The notes below the pieces were generated by a model. It had not been told where the DNA came from. It worked only from the letters and a program-made list of their open reading frames with translations, and searched no databases. A stretch of DNA of 64,000 nt. Source: Galbula dea (taxonomy: Eukaryota > Chordata > Aves > Piciformes > Galbulidae). Numbering within the stretch: position 1 is the stretch's first letter; every line of letters starts with the position of its first letter. The position numbers and the translations under genes are program-made. The stretch spans positions 441,311 through 505,310 of the forward strand of contig VWZX01010089.1 in the NCBI GenBank assembly GCA_013399015.1. The letters run 5' to 3'. Below are positions 1-13,189 of the stretch, one piece after another.

Positions 1-740
1 ATGCTCCAGCATGGAAAATGGCAGCTTTGATGGGTTAAGTTTTGTAAGCTGCTGGAAAACAGGATTTTACAGGATAGTGGCCAGGAAGCAGCCAAACAGG
101 AACCTCTGCTTTCAATTAGCCAAATCCTGCAGTTCTAGGCAGGGAATCTTTCTCAGATGTCAGTAGTAGGTCTGTGTAGACAAGGTCTGAAGTGTCAAGG
201 AGCAGGTATTTTAGCTTGTGAAGTTTGCCCTTGTAATTCTAGGAATGAAGGCCAATATGCCTGAAAGAAATCCTTTGAATTTGCCAAGGTTTCTGATAGA
301 AACCCTTGCAGGACATTAAGTGTGGTGATGCTTTGGGGTCCTGTATTAATAGGCAGCTGCATGTCAGCAGTGAGCATGTGGAGATCAGTGCTGAGGGAGA
401 AGAGGAAAAAAATGAAAAATGGAAAAGGTAAGTTGACCTCCTGAGACTAAGAACTGCTCCTGTAATTCCCTTATTCTTTAAAGGAATAGCATCATTAATT
501 TTCCATCATTTTACCTTCACTGTCTTAGCTCTTGCTCATTGAAGCAGTTCTGCATCTGCCTTTTTAATTGACATGAATTTGAGAGAGCTGTTGATGCCTG
601 TGTGGGCTGCTCCTGGAGCACCTGCACTTTCACAACAAAACCAAACTTGTCTGCTCTTGGTTGTTGCAGACTTTGAATGACTTGACTTGCTTGGTGAAGG
701 TGCTGTGGTCTGCTGCACTAGAAGTTAGGGAAAAATCTGA

Positions 741-985
741 TTATAGAATCACAAATTTGGAAGAGAGGCCTCTAAGATCATCAAGTCCAACTTGCTAACA
801 TGCCACTAAACCATGTCCCTAAGTAGCACATCTAAATGTTTGTTAAACACCTCCAGGGACAGTGACTCCACCACCTCCTGGGGCAGCCTGTGCCAAGACC
901 CTACAACCCTACAGTGTTGGGAAGTGTTCTCTGTGGTTTTGAATAGTAAGAGTTTCTGTCTCAATTGTACTGAAAGTGCCTCTGG
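741..985 (-). mobile_element. CR1 LINE 3' fragment
   Basis: The block begins with the reverse complement of the CR1 3' terminus (tagaatcacaaatttgg) and continues with typical CR1 3' sequence such as ctccagggacagtgactcca. It belongs to the same subfamily as the copies at 18550 and 26733, in the opposite orientation. It is 5'-truncated, as nearly all CR1 copies are, and too short to encode protein. The inner boundary is approximate. Confidence 0.85.
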
Positions 986-3900
986 CAGCCAGCAGGATGC
1001 TGTTATTTCTTTGTTCCATTGACTAGAAGATGACACAGTAGGGATTTATGCCTTATCTAACACATGTATGCATGAAGGAATCAATATCCCCTTGCATAAT
1101 TGGTGACTCTGTAAATCATTGATTGCTTAGAGAGGAAAAGCATCATTTTCATTTTGCTAAAGGATTTGATTGAAGTCCTGGGATAGTACCAAAGGTAGCT
1201 GTGTCATGTCCAGGGATGAGAAACATACACCTCCTCACTGGTGGTGTCTTCTGTCTTTCCTTCTCTCTTCCCCTTGCCTCCCAAATAGCACTTGCTACTT
1301 CTGTGGCTGCTGATTCAGATTTGGTTTGGTACTCCAGAAGCCATACCTGTGTCAAGCTGAGCACAGCAAAACACAGGGCAGAAATTTGGTACTGTAGATG
1401 CAGCTTTAGAGAGTAGAAGAGAAGCTTGTTTGAGAGACACTAAGGGGAGGAGCAGCTTCACTGATACAATATGGAACAAGAGCTTTTCCTAGTTAATGTG
1501 TAGGCTGCCACTTTAGTGGGGATCTCAAACATTGCAGAGTTGTTCTTTTGGAGCAGATGAGGGGTTTTTTTACCCTGGAGTTCTTGTCAATCACAATTAG
1601 ACACAATCAAATTTCTTTTAGCTGCTGCTCAGTGCTTTGTCTTGACTGATCTCTGTGTGATGAGCATTTTACAGGGGAGCCAGCCTGCAGAGCAAGAGGG
1701 GTGTCCATGTAACCAGTTCCCATCGAGAACATAAGTTAAATACTCAGCTCTGCTTTGCTTGTGATCTTTTAAGAAACTCCTGATAGTAAACCCAAACCAG
1801 ACTTCACAATCCTTTGAAATCTGTTCTTGTTTTCCTCTCTCCTACTTCTTGTTCCTCTCATCCATACAGCCAGTGTTTTGCAGTGGAAGTTCCATGCTCC
1901 TCTTCCAGTTCTTGGAGTAGTATTTTTACATTCTAAACCATTGTATCAGGAGCTTTGCTGATGTTAATGTTTCCTGGCACACATTTCCAAGAATTCCTAA
2001 TAGTGGCAGGGTTGCTGTGTGAGTCCTAGCTGGCTGAAAAGCTGGAGATGAAATCTCTGCCTGTCTTCCAGGTGGCAATGCAGCTCTCCAGAAGAAGGAG
2101 TGGGTCTGTTCTCTCTCTGCAGAGTGCAGGCTGGATAGTTTTGACCCATCAGTGCTAACACAGAAATCTCTGTGAACATATCTGTGTTTTGCCAAACCAT
2201 TTTCTGAGCCTCTTGTAGTTTTTCCAGTTAGTCCATGGCAAGATTGCTTCCTTATGCACAACAGTTTGCTTTGCTGCTGCACTTCTCTGTTTTCCCCTTA
2301 GAGTGTGGGGATGTTATTGAGATATATAGTATAGAGAATACTGAGCCCTGACAATCTAATGCAACCTAATATTCTTTTCTTCCCACTCTAGTCTTCCCAG
2401 AAGGAAATAAAACATCTTGTCAGCAGTGATTGACTCATCCAATAGAACCTTGTTAAAGAGAATGCAGCTTCAGTTGTATTGGTTGGAGGGTAATGTGCTA
2501 GTGTTTCAGGTTATCCCTCTTGTAGGGACTGACACATCAGCTAGTGCTTGAAGGTGTTCTAGGTGCCAAAGTCCTATTTGGTTTTAGTTGGATTTGGCTA
2601 TTGGAATACCTCAAAACCCCAAAATGCTGTGGGGTAGTTTTTGTTTGGTTTTGGTTTCCCTAGCACAACTTCTTCCTGTGTGAAAGGAGTTTCCTTGTTG
2701 TGCAGGGGCTTTTCTAGCAAAAGAAAAGGCAGCTTCAGACCTAGTGATAGTTCATCCATGAACTGTGCCTATGTCTGGAGCTTTTACCCTTAGGAGAATC
2801 CAGAAGACATAATTAAGAGCAGCTAATCTACAGCAGAGCAGTTAAGGACTTGCTCAGCTTCAAAAGGTCAACTTCTGGAGAGCTTTTTTCTTAAATTTTA
2901 CATTTCATTTCTTTCCAAGTCTGAGCTGCAGCCTTTGGACAAACTTGCTGAAGGATTTGTTCTGAATCTTTCATTAAATTCTTGGGTTTTCTGTATCCAA
3001 AAAAGAAAGAAGTGTCAAAAAACATCTTCTCAAAACCCTTGATTGTCAAAGGTTGGAAGTTTTGGGGTTTTTTTTAAACTGTTTTTTATTTCCCCTTGTG
3101 TTCTCATGAAGGAAACAAATCTGGGGGTGGGTTACCTTTCAAAACAAAGAATGGTGCTTCAACTTCTTGTATTTTGCAGCAGTCCCAAGGTCTTCACACC
3201 TTAGTTACATGATGCCATAAGGAGTAAAACTGGTTTATTACTGCTCCTTAGAAGCTTCCTGGCATCATCTCCTTCATGTCCCTGCCTGAGCTCAGCCTAC
3301 AGCATCAGCCTGCTGACTGCAGTTGGGTAGTGGCATGGTCAGTACTAGGCTTTGACAAGGTGGTGGTAGGCCAAGGAGGGTGTTGGCATGACTCAAGAAA
3401 AGACCATATTTGAATCTTTGGAAACCAGCAGTGACTGATCTCTGCAGGTTATGTTTTGAAGAAGCATTTCTGCTCAAGGGAAACAATTCCAAATTTCCCC
3501 CCCTAGTCACCATGTGAAGCTTGATTGCTCTAAGGAACAATATCAAACTGTCCAGAAGCTTTTAAAAAGAATCAAGCTACCTGCTTGTGGATTATGTTTT
3601 CCATGAAGAAATGACATATATACTCAGGCAGAGTGACTATCACACAACCAGGAATGATCTGTGTTAAAGTAGAGGGGTATATAGGTTTGGTTTTCTGGTG
3701 TTCATTTAAGATTTTAATTGGCTCCTCTAGGAAAGCACAGATCCATTTGTCTTTTTGGTTACATGTACCAACTTCCTCAATATTAACAAGGAGAGCTTTG
3801 TCCATTGAGAAATCCAACTGATAATGTGGCAAATATATTGTCACAATTTTAGGCAGCTGAAATGTAGATGTTTCCAGTGCCCAGCAGAATTACAGTAATC

Positions 3901-4205
3901 TTACTCTGCCATTTCTTTCTGTTTACAGTCTAACAATTATGTGATCCCATCATGGTCTCATTCTTTCTTTCCCTGATTTTAGTCCATGAAGAGATGGCTA
4001 TTTTCCTTTAAAGTTGCCAGTCTCCTAAGACCTACATTGATTAACTGAATTCAAGACACTCATTAAGACACTTAATTGAAATGTGCCTGGGAGAGAATTT
4101 GGTTATATTTGGGGTTATGTTCAAATCTCTGTAGTTTTTGTCCCAAGTATAAACTGCTTTAGAGAGGAAGTTCAAAAGGTTTCTCTGTTTTGTTAGAATA
4201 CTAAA

Positions 4206-4299
4206 ATGTTTGATGCCACAGATTGCTTTTGGTGATGCTTTTTGTGGTCAACATGTTTGATGCCACAGATGTCTTTTGGTGGTGCTTTTTGTGGTGAGC
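4206..4299. repeat. Tandem duplication, 47-bp unit x2
   Basis: Two adjacent copies begin with atgtttgatgccacagat at 4206 and 4253. They differ by a few substitutions, and both end in a ctttttgtggt stretch. The second copy abuts the CR1 fragment at about 4298. This is a simple local duplication in intron with no coding content. Confidence 0.85.
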
Positions 4300-4382
4300 A
4301 TGGTAGTGTTAGGTTCAGGGATGGACTTGATGATCTCAGAGGTCTCTTTCAACCATAACAATTCTATTCTGTGGTTCTGTGG
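4298..4382 (+). mobile_element. CR1 LINE extreme 3' end
   Basis: About 85 bases match the last part of a CR1 element: gatggacttgatgatctcag, then ggtctctttcaacc and a terminal attctattctgtggttctgt. The element is severely 5'-truncated and on the + strand. It is in the same subfamily as the copies at 18550 and 26733. Confidence 0.8.
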
Positions 4383-5111
4383 TAGAGCAATGTTGAAGTT
4401 TATCCTGATCTCAACAAGCAGCATTCAGAGGTCCTAAGTTTTGGTTTACTAGTGATCTTTTTGGTCTTGATCCACTTGCCAACTGGTGGACATTGTCCAT
4501 GTTAAATGCAAGCTGTCTTCTTCACATAGTCCTGATTGGCAACCTTTTGAAAGGATTCTTTTCATTTGCTTCTGACAGTTAACATTAGTGAAGCATTCAA
4601 ATGAATATTTCAACCACAGAGTCTGCTTTTGATTGAAACAGTTAAAATCAGATCCATTATGAAGCCTTATTTAACTTCTGCAAAGATGAAACTCTTGGTG
4701 TCTTGGCTGCCTCAAAGGCTTAGGATTGAAAGAACTGATTTGCTCTCCATCTGTTAGGGCTGGTGATATTTATGTGCCAGTCATTAGAAGTCATTTGAAA
4801 AGTAGTAGATGGTCCCAGTGCATTCATCTTTTATCTGGAATTCATTTGCCTAGTGGGAGGAATAACCTCCAGTAGCTCTGTGAGGCTGAGGTGTAGTAGA
4901 ACCTGTCAGGAGTCAGTGAGGGGCAAGGCTGTCAAGATCCCCAGAATTTGGGTACTCATATTTTCAAGTAATAATGTAAAAATATAAATATAGTTTTATA
5001 TAAATATGTTTATGTAAAGTATAATAAATAAAATATAAGAAGAATGTAAAGCTTTGCTACTGAAGAGGAAAAACTTGCCTCATTTTTTCTGTATGGTGCA
5101 TAAATATAATA

Positions 5112-5345
5112 ACTCACTGAATATTAGGGGTGGGAAGGGACCTCTGGAGATCATCTCAGTCCAACCCCTCCTGTCAGAGCAGGTTCACCTAGAGCAGGTT
5201 GCACAGGATGGCATCCAGGTGGGTTTGGGATGTCTCCAGAGACAGAGACTCCATAACCAGCCTGGGCCAGTGCTCCACCACCCTCACTCCTCCTTGGTTT
5301 TTAGAGGAACTTCCTATGTGTTCAGGTTTGTGTCAAACCTCCTTT
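5112..5345 (-). mobile_element. CR1 LINE 3' fragment, older subfamily
   Basis: The reverse complement reads as CR1 3' sequence. On the + strand, gggaagggacctctggagat is followed by gagcaggttcacctagagca, gtctccagagacagagactc and aggaacttcctatgtgttca. It is more diverged from the other copies here and of a different subfamily. The 98-codon open frame across it is a by-product of the repeat. Confidence 0.85.
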
Positions 5346-6650
5346 GGTGAACCTGACTTTCCTTGTCATTATTTTGTGTTAGCTGGCAGAAAGTAGTCCT
5401 CTGGAGAAGGAGGGGGGAAAAGCAGCCGTTCAGGTTAGGGTTCAGGTCAGCAATTGCTTCTTGAGTTTTGGGTAGATGGCTTTTGTAGCCTGGATGACTT
5501 AGGGTGCAAGGGATTCCTCCTGGCTTGCTTCTGGTTGCTTTTAGCTGAATTGATCAGAAAGGTGATGGGAACTTTACCCTCCAGTCAGGATTTGGAAGAT
5601 CTCTTGGCTCTGAAATATGATTTAAGTATTCATTTTTTTGTTGGCTATGATATTTCCTATGGCCTTGGTGTTAGGGACTGATACCAGATTATGGATTTCT
5701 CAGCAGAGATTGGTTTTATTGAAGTGTTTTTTAAAGGCAGCTTCCCTTTGATACAAGTGGTACCTGTTTCTTGTGCCTGTATTTTGGGAATTATACTCTT
5801 GTCATCTTGCCCTTTCCCATTATTTTATGTGTATTTATCCTCTCTGAGTACTCTTTTTTTTAATGGAAGCTTTAATCTTGTTTGGCACCTAGACATGAGA
5901 TTCATTATTGTTTCTAATTAAAAATGGGGTCCTTCTGTTTTAATGATGGCTCAAGCATTTGATGTCCCCTTATGCTGTTCTTTAAAGCAGTCAAATTACT
6001 CTGTTGAGCTGGTGCAAATTACAAATGACTTGTTTGAATTTCATTGTTGAAATTGAAATAAGCTGTAGTTTCATTGAAGAGCATGGGCATTACTTGTGTC
6101 TCCTCTCCTAGCTTTCAGTGGTGCTGTAAATGCTGCAGTTCAGAGAATTCAGCTCAGCTGACAGTAGGCTCTGGAGATGTGTACAGTTTATATCCACATG
6201 TCTATATCTTGTGTACTGTCAATCATAGAATCTGACCTGATTTTTAAAGAGAGTTTGTTTCACTGGGATTGGAACTAAGGGAAGAAGTGTGGAGCTGCTG
6301 AGAGAAGTTTAGCTTCCCTAAATGACCTTCCCAGCTTCACAAGAAGAAGAGTGTCACCAATCCTAGCCCAAGCTGCTGCTGCCATTTGTGCCAGCTGAAA
6401 GCACCAATTCTTTTATGCTTGGTGGACATAAAATGAACCTGAGAGTTTTTAAAGGGCACTTTATTCTGCCTTCTTGTTGTGTCCTTAAATGTTTGTCTGG
6501 AGATCAAAAGAAATACATTTCTTTTTTTCAATTTCTGACCTTTTAACAGGCCTTTCATTTGCATTAAAAAATTAGGGAGAGTAACAACTCATATTTGCTG
6601 TTGCTGACCTAGTAAAACCCAACCCATTATTTCTGGGGGGAAAAACCTGA

Positions 6651-6717
6651 GGTGATTATACCTTCATCAATTACCAGGCAAAAAAAAGGAAGGTGATTAT
6701 ACCTTCATCAGTTAGCA
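6651..6717. repeat. Tandem duplication, 41-bp unit (second copy partial)
   Basis: The string ggtgattataccttcatca occurs at 6651 and again at 6692. The copies are separated by an A-rich spacer (aaaaaaaagga), so the unit is 41 bases and the second copy is incomplete. This is intronic with no further signal. Confidence 0.85.
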
Positions 6718-7171
6718 GAAAAGTCATTTGAAACTCTGTCCTGAAAATAAAATGCAAGAAAAATAGTCTGCTAAAATCCTACCTAGTGGAACTAAACATT
6801 TAATGCTAAATGCAAATGTTTAATTCAGAGCTGCTCCTGTGACCTGTGTTCATTATGCTGAGGGAGATTGTGCAGGGACTCAGAACCTTATTATTGCCTC
6901 TGAATGGCTCCTCTTTGCTGGCCTAGTGAGGAGACTTTTCATGTTGAGGGAAGGTTTTCTTGTCAAGACTTCTTTAAAATGGGAAGTTTCTTTCTGCCAT
7001 CTGTCTTTCAGAAATGGGAACAACTATAACTCTCTTCTTCCCTGGAAATCTGTTGGGGTTTCAAGAGTTATTTGCTGTTTAATGAATAATGATCATGTTG
7101 TCTATAGTCTGTGCTTATTCCTACAGCTAGCTGCTCCTGGTTTGTCTGCTCAGTATGTGCTGGATCTGGTT

Positions 7172-7365
7172 CAGAGAATTGTCAGAGTTGGAAGGGACCT
7201 CAAAGATCATCTAGTTCCAACCCCCCTGCCTGGCAGGGCCACCTCCCACTAGATCAGGTTGCCCAGAGCCCCATCCAGCCTGGCCTTAAAAACATCCAGG
7301 GATGAGGCTTCCACAACCTCTCTGGGCAACCTGTTCCACTGTCTCACCACCTGTCCATCAGTGAT
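7172..7365 (-). mobile_element. CR1 LINE 3' fragment, young subfamily
   Basis: Starts with the reverse complement of the CR1 3' end (gaattgtcagagttggaagg) and contains cctgcctggcagggccacct and gttgcccagagccccatcca. It is very similar to the minus-strand copies at 17594 and 21108 and, inverted, to the plus-strand copies at 57811 and 61061. All five therefore appear to belong to one recently active subfamily. The 5' truncation point is near 7365. Confidence 0.92.
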
Positions 7366-7717
7366 CCCTGTTAGAAGCAGCTGTTGGACTGCTTCTCATC
7401 TTTGGGGGTGTCAGCAAAGCATCTGAGCATGGGACACACAGAAAACTCTGGTTTTAGGTAGTGTGGAGATTAGAATTTAAGTGAAATAAAAATGGTTATA
7501 GAGAGGGTGTGGTGGAAGCAGTGGTGCTGGCAGGGGAGAGAAGTTGGGAATCCTTTAAAAACATAGGAGTGTACTGCCCAAATAATGGGAATAAGCTTTG
7601 AGTGGCAACTTAACAGCTGAAGTTTGTATTTAGAAGGGGAAAGTAGCAATGTAAAGATGAAAATGGGCCATGGTCAACAGTTGTTTTGTACAAGGTGTGT
7701 GCTTGAGTTTACAAGAC

Positions 7718-7985
7718 CAATGGATATAAACTGAAGAAGAGGAGATTTAGACTGGAAACTAGCAGGAGGTTCTTTACCCAGAGGATGGTGAGGCACTGGG
7801 CCAGGTTGCCCAGAGAGATTGTGGCTGCCCCATCCCTGGCAGTGTTCAAGGCCAGGCTGGATGTGGCCCTGGGCAGCTTGGGCTTGTGGGTGGCAGCCCT
7901 GCCTGTGGCAAGGGGGTTGGGGCTAGGTGATCTTTAAGGTCCCTTCCAACCTGGGCCATTCTGTCATTCATTCTGTGGTTCTCTG
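7718..7985 (+). mobile_element. CR1 LINE 3' fragment
   Basis: Plus-strand CR1 3' region. It includes the remnant coding end of ORF2 (gaggagatttagactggaaa, ctgggccaggttgcccagag, ccatccctggcagtgttcaa) and the 3' untranslated end (ggtcccttccaacctgggcc, then attctgtcattcattctgtg). It is 5'-truncated and of a different subfamily from the copy at 7172, which lies about 350 bases away in the opposite orientation. Confidence 0.92.
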
Positions 7986-10745
7986 ACTTTTGTCACAGCT
8001 CTTCTCTAGACTTTTGACTCAGTAACAGGTTTTTGCAAGCATTTTCTCCAACATCAAAGGTGATGCAGTAGAAATGCTTGTTGGGTTTCACATCAGACTG
8101 GAAGCTTTAGCAGTTACAGGAGTCCTGCAGAGCTGTGTGCCAGCTGAAGTCCAAGACCAAAAAGTTAGAGGTGTTTTCATGAAGGACAATTATTGTTTAC
8201 CAGTGCTAGATGGAATTTAATATATTTGCAAATGACATTTTAAAAGCTTACTTAAGAAGGGAATTGCATGAAGTGCACAAAATATTCCCCTGTTTAGAAA
8301 GAAAAAGAAGGGAGGGAAACAAGATGATAAATAGCATTTTGTCATTTGCTCTGAAAACTTCTAGATTTCACAGGAGTATTTCATTAACATACAGAAATGC
8401 ATACAAGTCTGGAGGGTGATATAGGACTAATATCCCAACATCATATCTGGGAAATTTTCTACCTCTAAAGATGAATGTATACAATAATATGATAATATTT
8501 GGTTGATCTGAGTTCCTGATTATTGGGTAATTTAGTTAGGGTGTCAAAGCACTATATTAATGGGGAAAATTGCAGAATAATTTAGCTTGTGTACTTCAGT
8601 TGTTTGATGGAAGCTCTTGTAATTTATTTAGCTAAACTATTCTTGGGTTTCATTTGATAAAACCTCACTGGTCTATAATTTAACTTGTTTGGCTTTCTAA
8701 TGTGATGACAGCCTGCAGCTAAACACAGGAAGGATTTACAGGTTAGCAAAGTTGAAGTGAAAAATCATTTGTGCTGGTAAATTGGAGTTTAGTTTCTTCA
8801 GCTGTTGCAATTTTGAGTGGCTCTACACAGGTTTTTACTGTCTAATGCAAATTAAATGGATTTTTTTGTCTCTTAAGACATGCAGTGCATGTTAAAATAC
8901 AAAACTGTGGATGCTGGTAACATTGCTACACTTGATTTCTGATCCAAATCAGAAAGCTCCATGTTATTAGGGGGAGTCTGACCTGAAGGACAGCACAGTG
9001 GCTGCAGAGTTGTTGGGCTAGACCTTGTAGAAATTAAGAAGCAAAAGGCACTAGGTGAAGACCCTAGGGTAAAGACAGACAACAAAAACCAACCCCTAAA
9101 GAATTCTTTCCTTTGTGTTCTTGAAAATGTCAAGGATTATGAAAGGTTCTTCAAACTGAGAAGTTAGGGAGGTGGCCTGGAAAGGTGTTTCTCTTCAGCT
9201 AGAAGTGCTGCTTCCATGTTTACCACTTCTCTGCATGGATCTGCTGAGAGGTAGCTCACCCTAACCAGAAAAAGCTGCATATTGAATCACTAGGTGCTGT
9301 TTTCATACCCCACATTTGGATTTGAAGTAGTAAGGTCTTTCTTACTCCTTCAGAACACAGATGAAACCAGTTCATTGCAGCCAGAAGAGATGTCAGTGGC
9401 AGTGAGAAGTGGTTTCTTCTGTTGGTTTTGATGCTGAGTGCTTAAAGAACTCACTGCTGTAACAAGTACCAAACTCCCAGGAGTCAAAAGAGGCTGAGAA
9501 TTGATAACACAAAGTTCTGAGGCATATTTCCTGATAATATACATTCAGATAATAGGCAGTATGGTTTTAAATCCAACTGCAAACATTCTTGTCCTTGGGG
9601 CTGTTGTTAAAGAAACAATTACACTGCCTGAGATGTGGCACTTCCAGAGGTGAGTCAGGGCTTGTTCAACAGGACCCAAGTTTGGAATATAAACCAGGGC
9701 AAGTAGGTGGCAATCCTTCCCCAGAAAACTTCCCATCTTTTCTGTGTCTGCAGTTCTTGGAGTTGTGGAGCCACAGGCAGTGGAGATTAGCCTCTGCCTT
9801 TGGCCACAAGTTCATTTCCCTTTTCTCACCACTTTTCTTTTCTTGCATCTAAGTGAATGTTTGCTGTCTGCAGTGTCCTTCAGTTTCATAAGGGGTTGCT
9901 TTTTGGTTGTGAACTCCTTGCTACCTGATTTTCTTTTCTCCACCCCAATTCTGCCTTTTGCTGGCTTTAGAAATCAACATTTTCATCTCTTCGAATTCTG
10001 AGCAGTACAGAATGTTGTTTCTTCTCTAGCTGTGAAACATTTGTTTCCAGGGATATAAAGGGAATACAGAGTGTACTGAAGACATAACTGAAGGAAAACC
10101 AATTAAGAATTAAGACCTTCCCTTGTGTACAGTTTACACCTCTATATTTTACAGAGAGCTTAATGGTAGTGCAGGACCACTGAGTCTCTTCAGCATTTTG
10201 GTAAACTCAGGCTAGAACAACATATTTTCCATGAAATCAAAGGCAACCACAGTACCTGTTGGCATAAGAACCTGTTCTAGTATAGCCTGGTTAAATGTTA
10301 ATGCAGAGGCTTTTGCTGTTGCACATTCTTACCCATAATTTCTTTAATTTGGTGTTAAGCTTCTTTCTTTCTTTGCATCATTGAAATGCAGACATCTGAA
10401 CATGATGCTGGCTGAGGAAATGGTCCTGTTTCCCTGCAAAGGGCTGCAGAGTGTATGCTCACAAGTGGCTGCCAGCAGTTCACTCTTCACTGGTGAAAGG
10501 AAAGAATTGAATTTGTGCTTTGGAAAGTGGAACAGAAATTCAACTCCTCCAAGAGGGTTCTGTTGATGGAAAGGGCAGTGTACTAATTAGATGTACTCTT
10601 GATGTGCTGGGCCAGGAGCAGCTATGCCTCACTCTGCTGCTGGATTGGTAGGGAATGGGAGAAATGCCTTTGGGGCTGCTTTGCTTTTAATTCAATTCAG
10701 AATCCCTGTTGGCTAAAAAAAAGTCAACTTCTGTGGTTCCATTTT

Positions 10746-10860
10746 TGTGTGTGCATTTAAATATAGTTAAAAGAAATCCCACATCCCTTAGAGGTGGTTT
10801 TTAGGGATGTGTGTGTGCATTTAAATATAGTTAAAGAAATCCTACATACCTTAGAGGTGT
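10746..10860. repeat. Tandem duplication, about 64-bp unit x2
   Basis: The string gtgtgtgcatttaaatatag occurs at about 10747 and again at about 10811. In both copies it is followed by a ttaa(a)agaaatcc-acat-ccttagaggtg run. The copies differ by single-base changes and a one-A length difference. It looks like a local slippage or replication duplication in intron. Confidence 0.85.
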
Positions 10861-13111
10861 TGTTCAACACTGGCAGTTGTATACAGTGCAGAATAATTCT
10901 CCAGCTCAGACAAGTACTTTGCACAAAGATTTTGTTCTTAAGCTACCAGAAGATATCTCAGCTGTGAGCTTGGAGATGCTGCCCCATCAGTTAACCCATC
11001 AGTGCAGAAGGGATGAGACTTCACAATACCTTTTATATGTATCTATATATCTTTATATCTTCTGTTAATGAATGTATTCATTTGTTCTGTTAATTTAGCA
11101 GGCTGTTTCATGACTGCTGAGTCAGAGCTGAATTCAAAGAGCCCATCACCTAAATATCCAGTAGAATCTCCTTATTTTAACTTAGACTCCAGCAAGTGTG
11201 TTCTTGTGTACTGACTCAATTGTTTGCCAAGCTTCTACTCTTCAGATGAGCCCAGTTGATCTAGCAGCTCCTGAAGGAAACCTTTTTGTTCTCTCCCCCT
11301 CACACAGCAGCACAGTTAATATAAACTGGAGTGCTCCTTTGTGGGCAACACTTGGCATGTTTTATTTGCCACAGTTTATGAATGCCTCTTGAATACTGAG
11401 GGAGTGTGTGCACTTTTCTGTTCAAGGGTAATTCAAGCTCAGATGCATGTGGTAATCTCAGCTTCCTCAAATTCTACCTGGAGGCTTTCCTGAATTTTCT
11501 GAATGAGGATTTTTTAGGGACAGTGACCTTTATCCTCTTGGCATTTGACTTAAGGATTCACTGTGCCTTGGAATTGCATTGCACCAAGGAAAATGAATCA
11601 TGGCTGGAACATAATCATTTGTCTGCCTTACAGTAGCTCACAGACCTTCAGTTTATTTCAGAAGAGGTCCTTCCTACTTTAGAAACACCCTTCCTGTGCT
11701 CTCAAGGGTGAAAGAGAGACAATTTGGCTACTTCTTCCTGGCCTTTTTCTTCTTCTCTGATTGTGGGAGAAGAGAGCAGTGAAGATCTGCTGCTGCTGAG
11801 GTTTCAGTTTGGGGCAAAAGGGCACAGTTTGGTGTTTGGAGGATTCCTTGCAGAAGCTTTTCAATCTGGAATTAGGCTTCCAAGTTCAGCAGGTACTCCA
11901 GATACCTGATTAAGAGTCAGGATTTTTAGTAAATTGCATCTCAAAATAAAAGCTAATTTATAGCAAGTCTTAAAGAAAACAAAACCTAATAACAGCTGCT
12001 GTCTGCTGCATTCATTATAATGCTTCCATCAACAGGATGCATCCTGTGTCAGAATGGCAGTCATTCACAAAAGAAAGGTTTAGAGACCCAATTCATTTGT
12101 GTTCTTTAATTTTAGCTCTGAAGAAATAAGTGACACATCAATTTTAAATCACAATTAGACATCTTTTACTTCTGAATATAGTATAAACATCTTAACTATT
12201 AAAACCTGGAAAATGAAGAAGCATTTTTATCCCTTTATTCTTAGTTATTTGAGAGGTATTTTTACACCCAGTGATAATTTCTTTGCCTCTTGGGATGTGT
12301 GTCTTTTTTTCTTCCCCTCCAGTCAGGCAAATACTTTGTTGTGTGTGTGGGAAATGTTCAGCTCCTAATGTTTTACCAGTTGCCTTGGGCCAAAGGTGCC
12401 AGCAGTTGTGTAAACAGCCACCAGCCTCAGTGTTTGAAGTCTTCAACCTTGTCATATGGGAACATTATGAATTCTGAATACCAGTAGCTGTTACTCAATC
12501 AATATTTGCTATGTGACAGGTATTTTTGACTGAAATTCCCTTTTCCTTTGAACAATGATTGAAACTGCATTTTGGGGCTTTTTGGAGGTGACACTTCCAT
12601 GCTATCAGGGAATAGTTGGGTGCAGTTTGAATGTCAGAAAGCAGCAGGGCAGCAGGAATCACAGCTTCTTTCTTTCTTTCTGAATGCAAGAGAACTTTTG
12701 AATTCACCCATGGCCAGAGCAGAATTTCCTGGCTTTCTTTTGCAATATTCTTCCAGGTTGTGCTATCATCTTGTCTTGCTCAGGTGTTTCCATACTTAAG
12801 AGTTTTGAACAGTCTCAATATTGACAGTGTTTTGTAAGGTGCAGGGAAGGGAGAGATGGCATCTGTTTTGGAGTTTGCCAAGTCTCTGTACTTGGGAAGA
12901 ACACAGAAACCAATCTCTGTGAGCTTTGGTGCAGACAGTGGGTACTGACTTGGCTTGGCTCTGGAGAAGACACACTGGTGGCATGGAAAAGAAGTTTGCT
13001 GTTGCTTCTCCATCCTGGGTTCTCAGTCTTCCTTTGCTGTTGCAGATAGAAAAACATGTTCAGTCTTGCTGTTATCTTCCAGGTCTTTCCAAGCTCTAAT
13101 TAATTCCTTTT

Positions 13112-13189
13112 TGTTGTGGCATGCTATTGTGGGCTGCAGGATCTAGGCCAAGGCCTAGATCCTGCAGCCCACAATAGCATGCCACAACA
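13112..13189. repeat. Perfect inverted repeat, 38-bp arms, 2-base spacer
   Basis: The left arm 13112-13149 and the right arm 13152-13189 are exact reverse complements over 38 bases by direct reading, with AA between them. The symmetry stops abruptly on both sides. The arms are not low-complexity and do not match the CR1 copies in the window. As single-stranded DNA or RNA this would form a very stable hairpin. It lies 585 bases upstream of the first visible exon. It may be a template-switch mutation, a structured element or a sequencing fold-back artefact. Confidence 0.95.
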
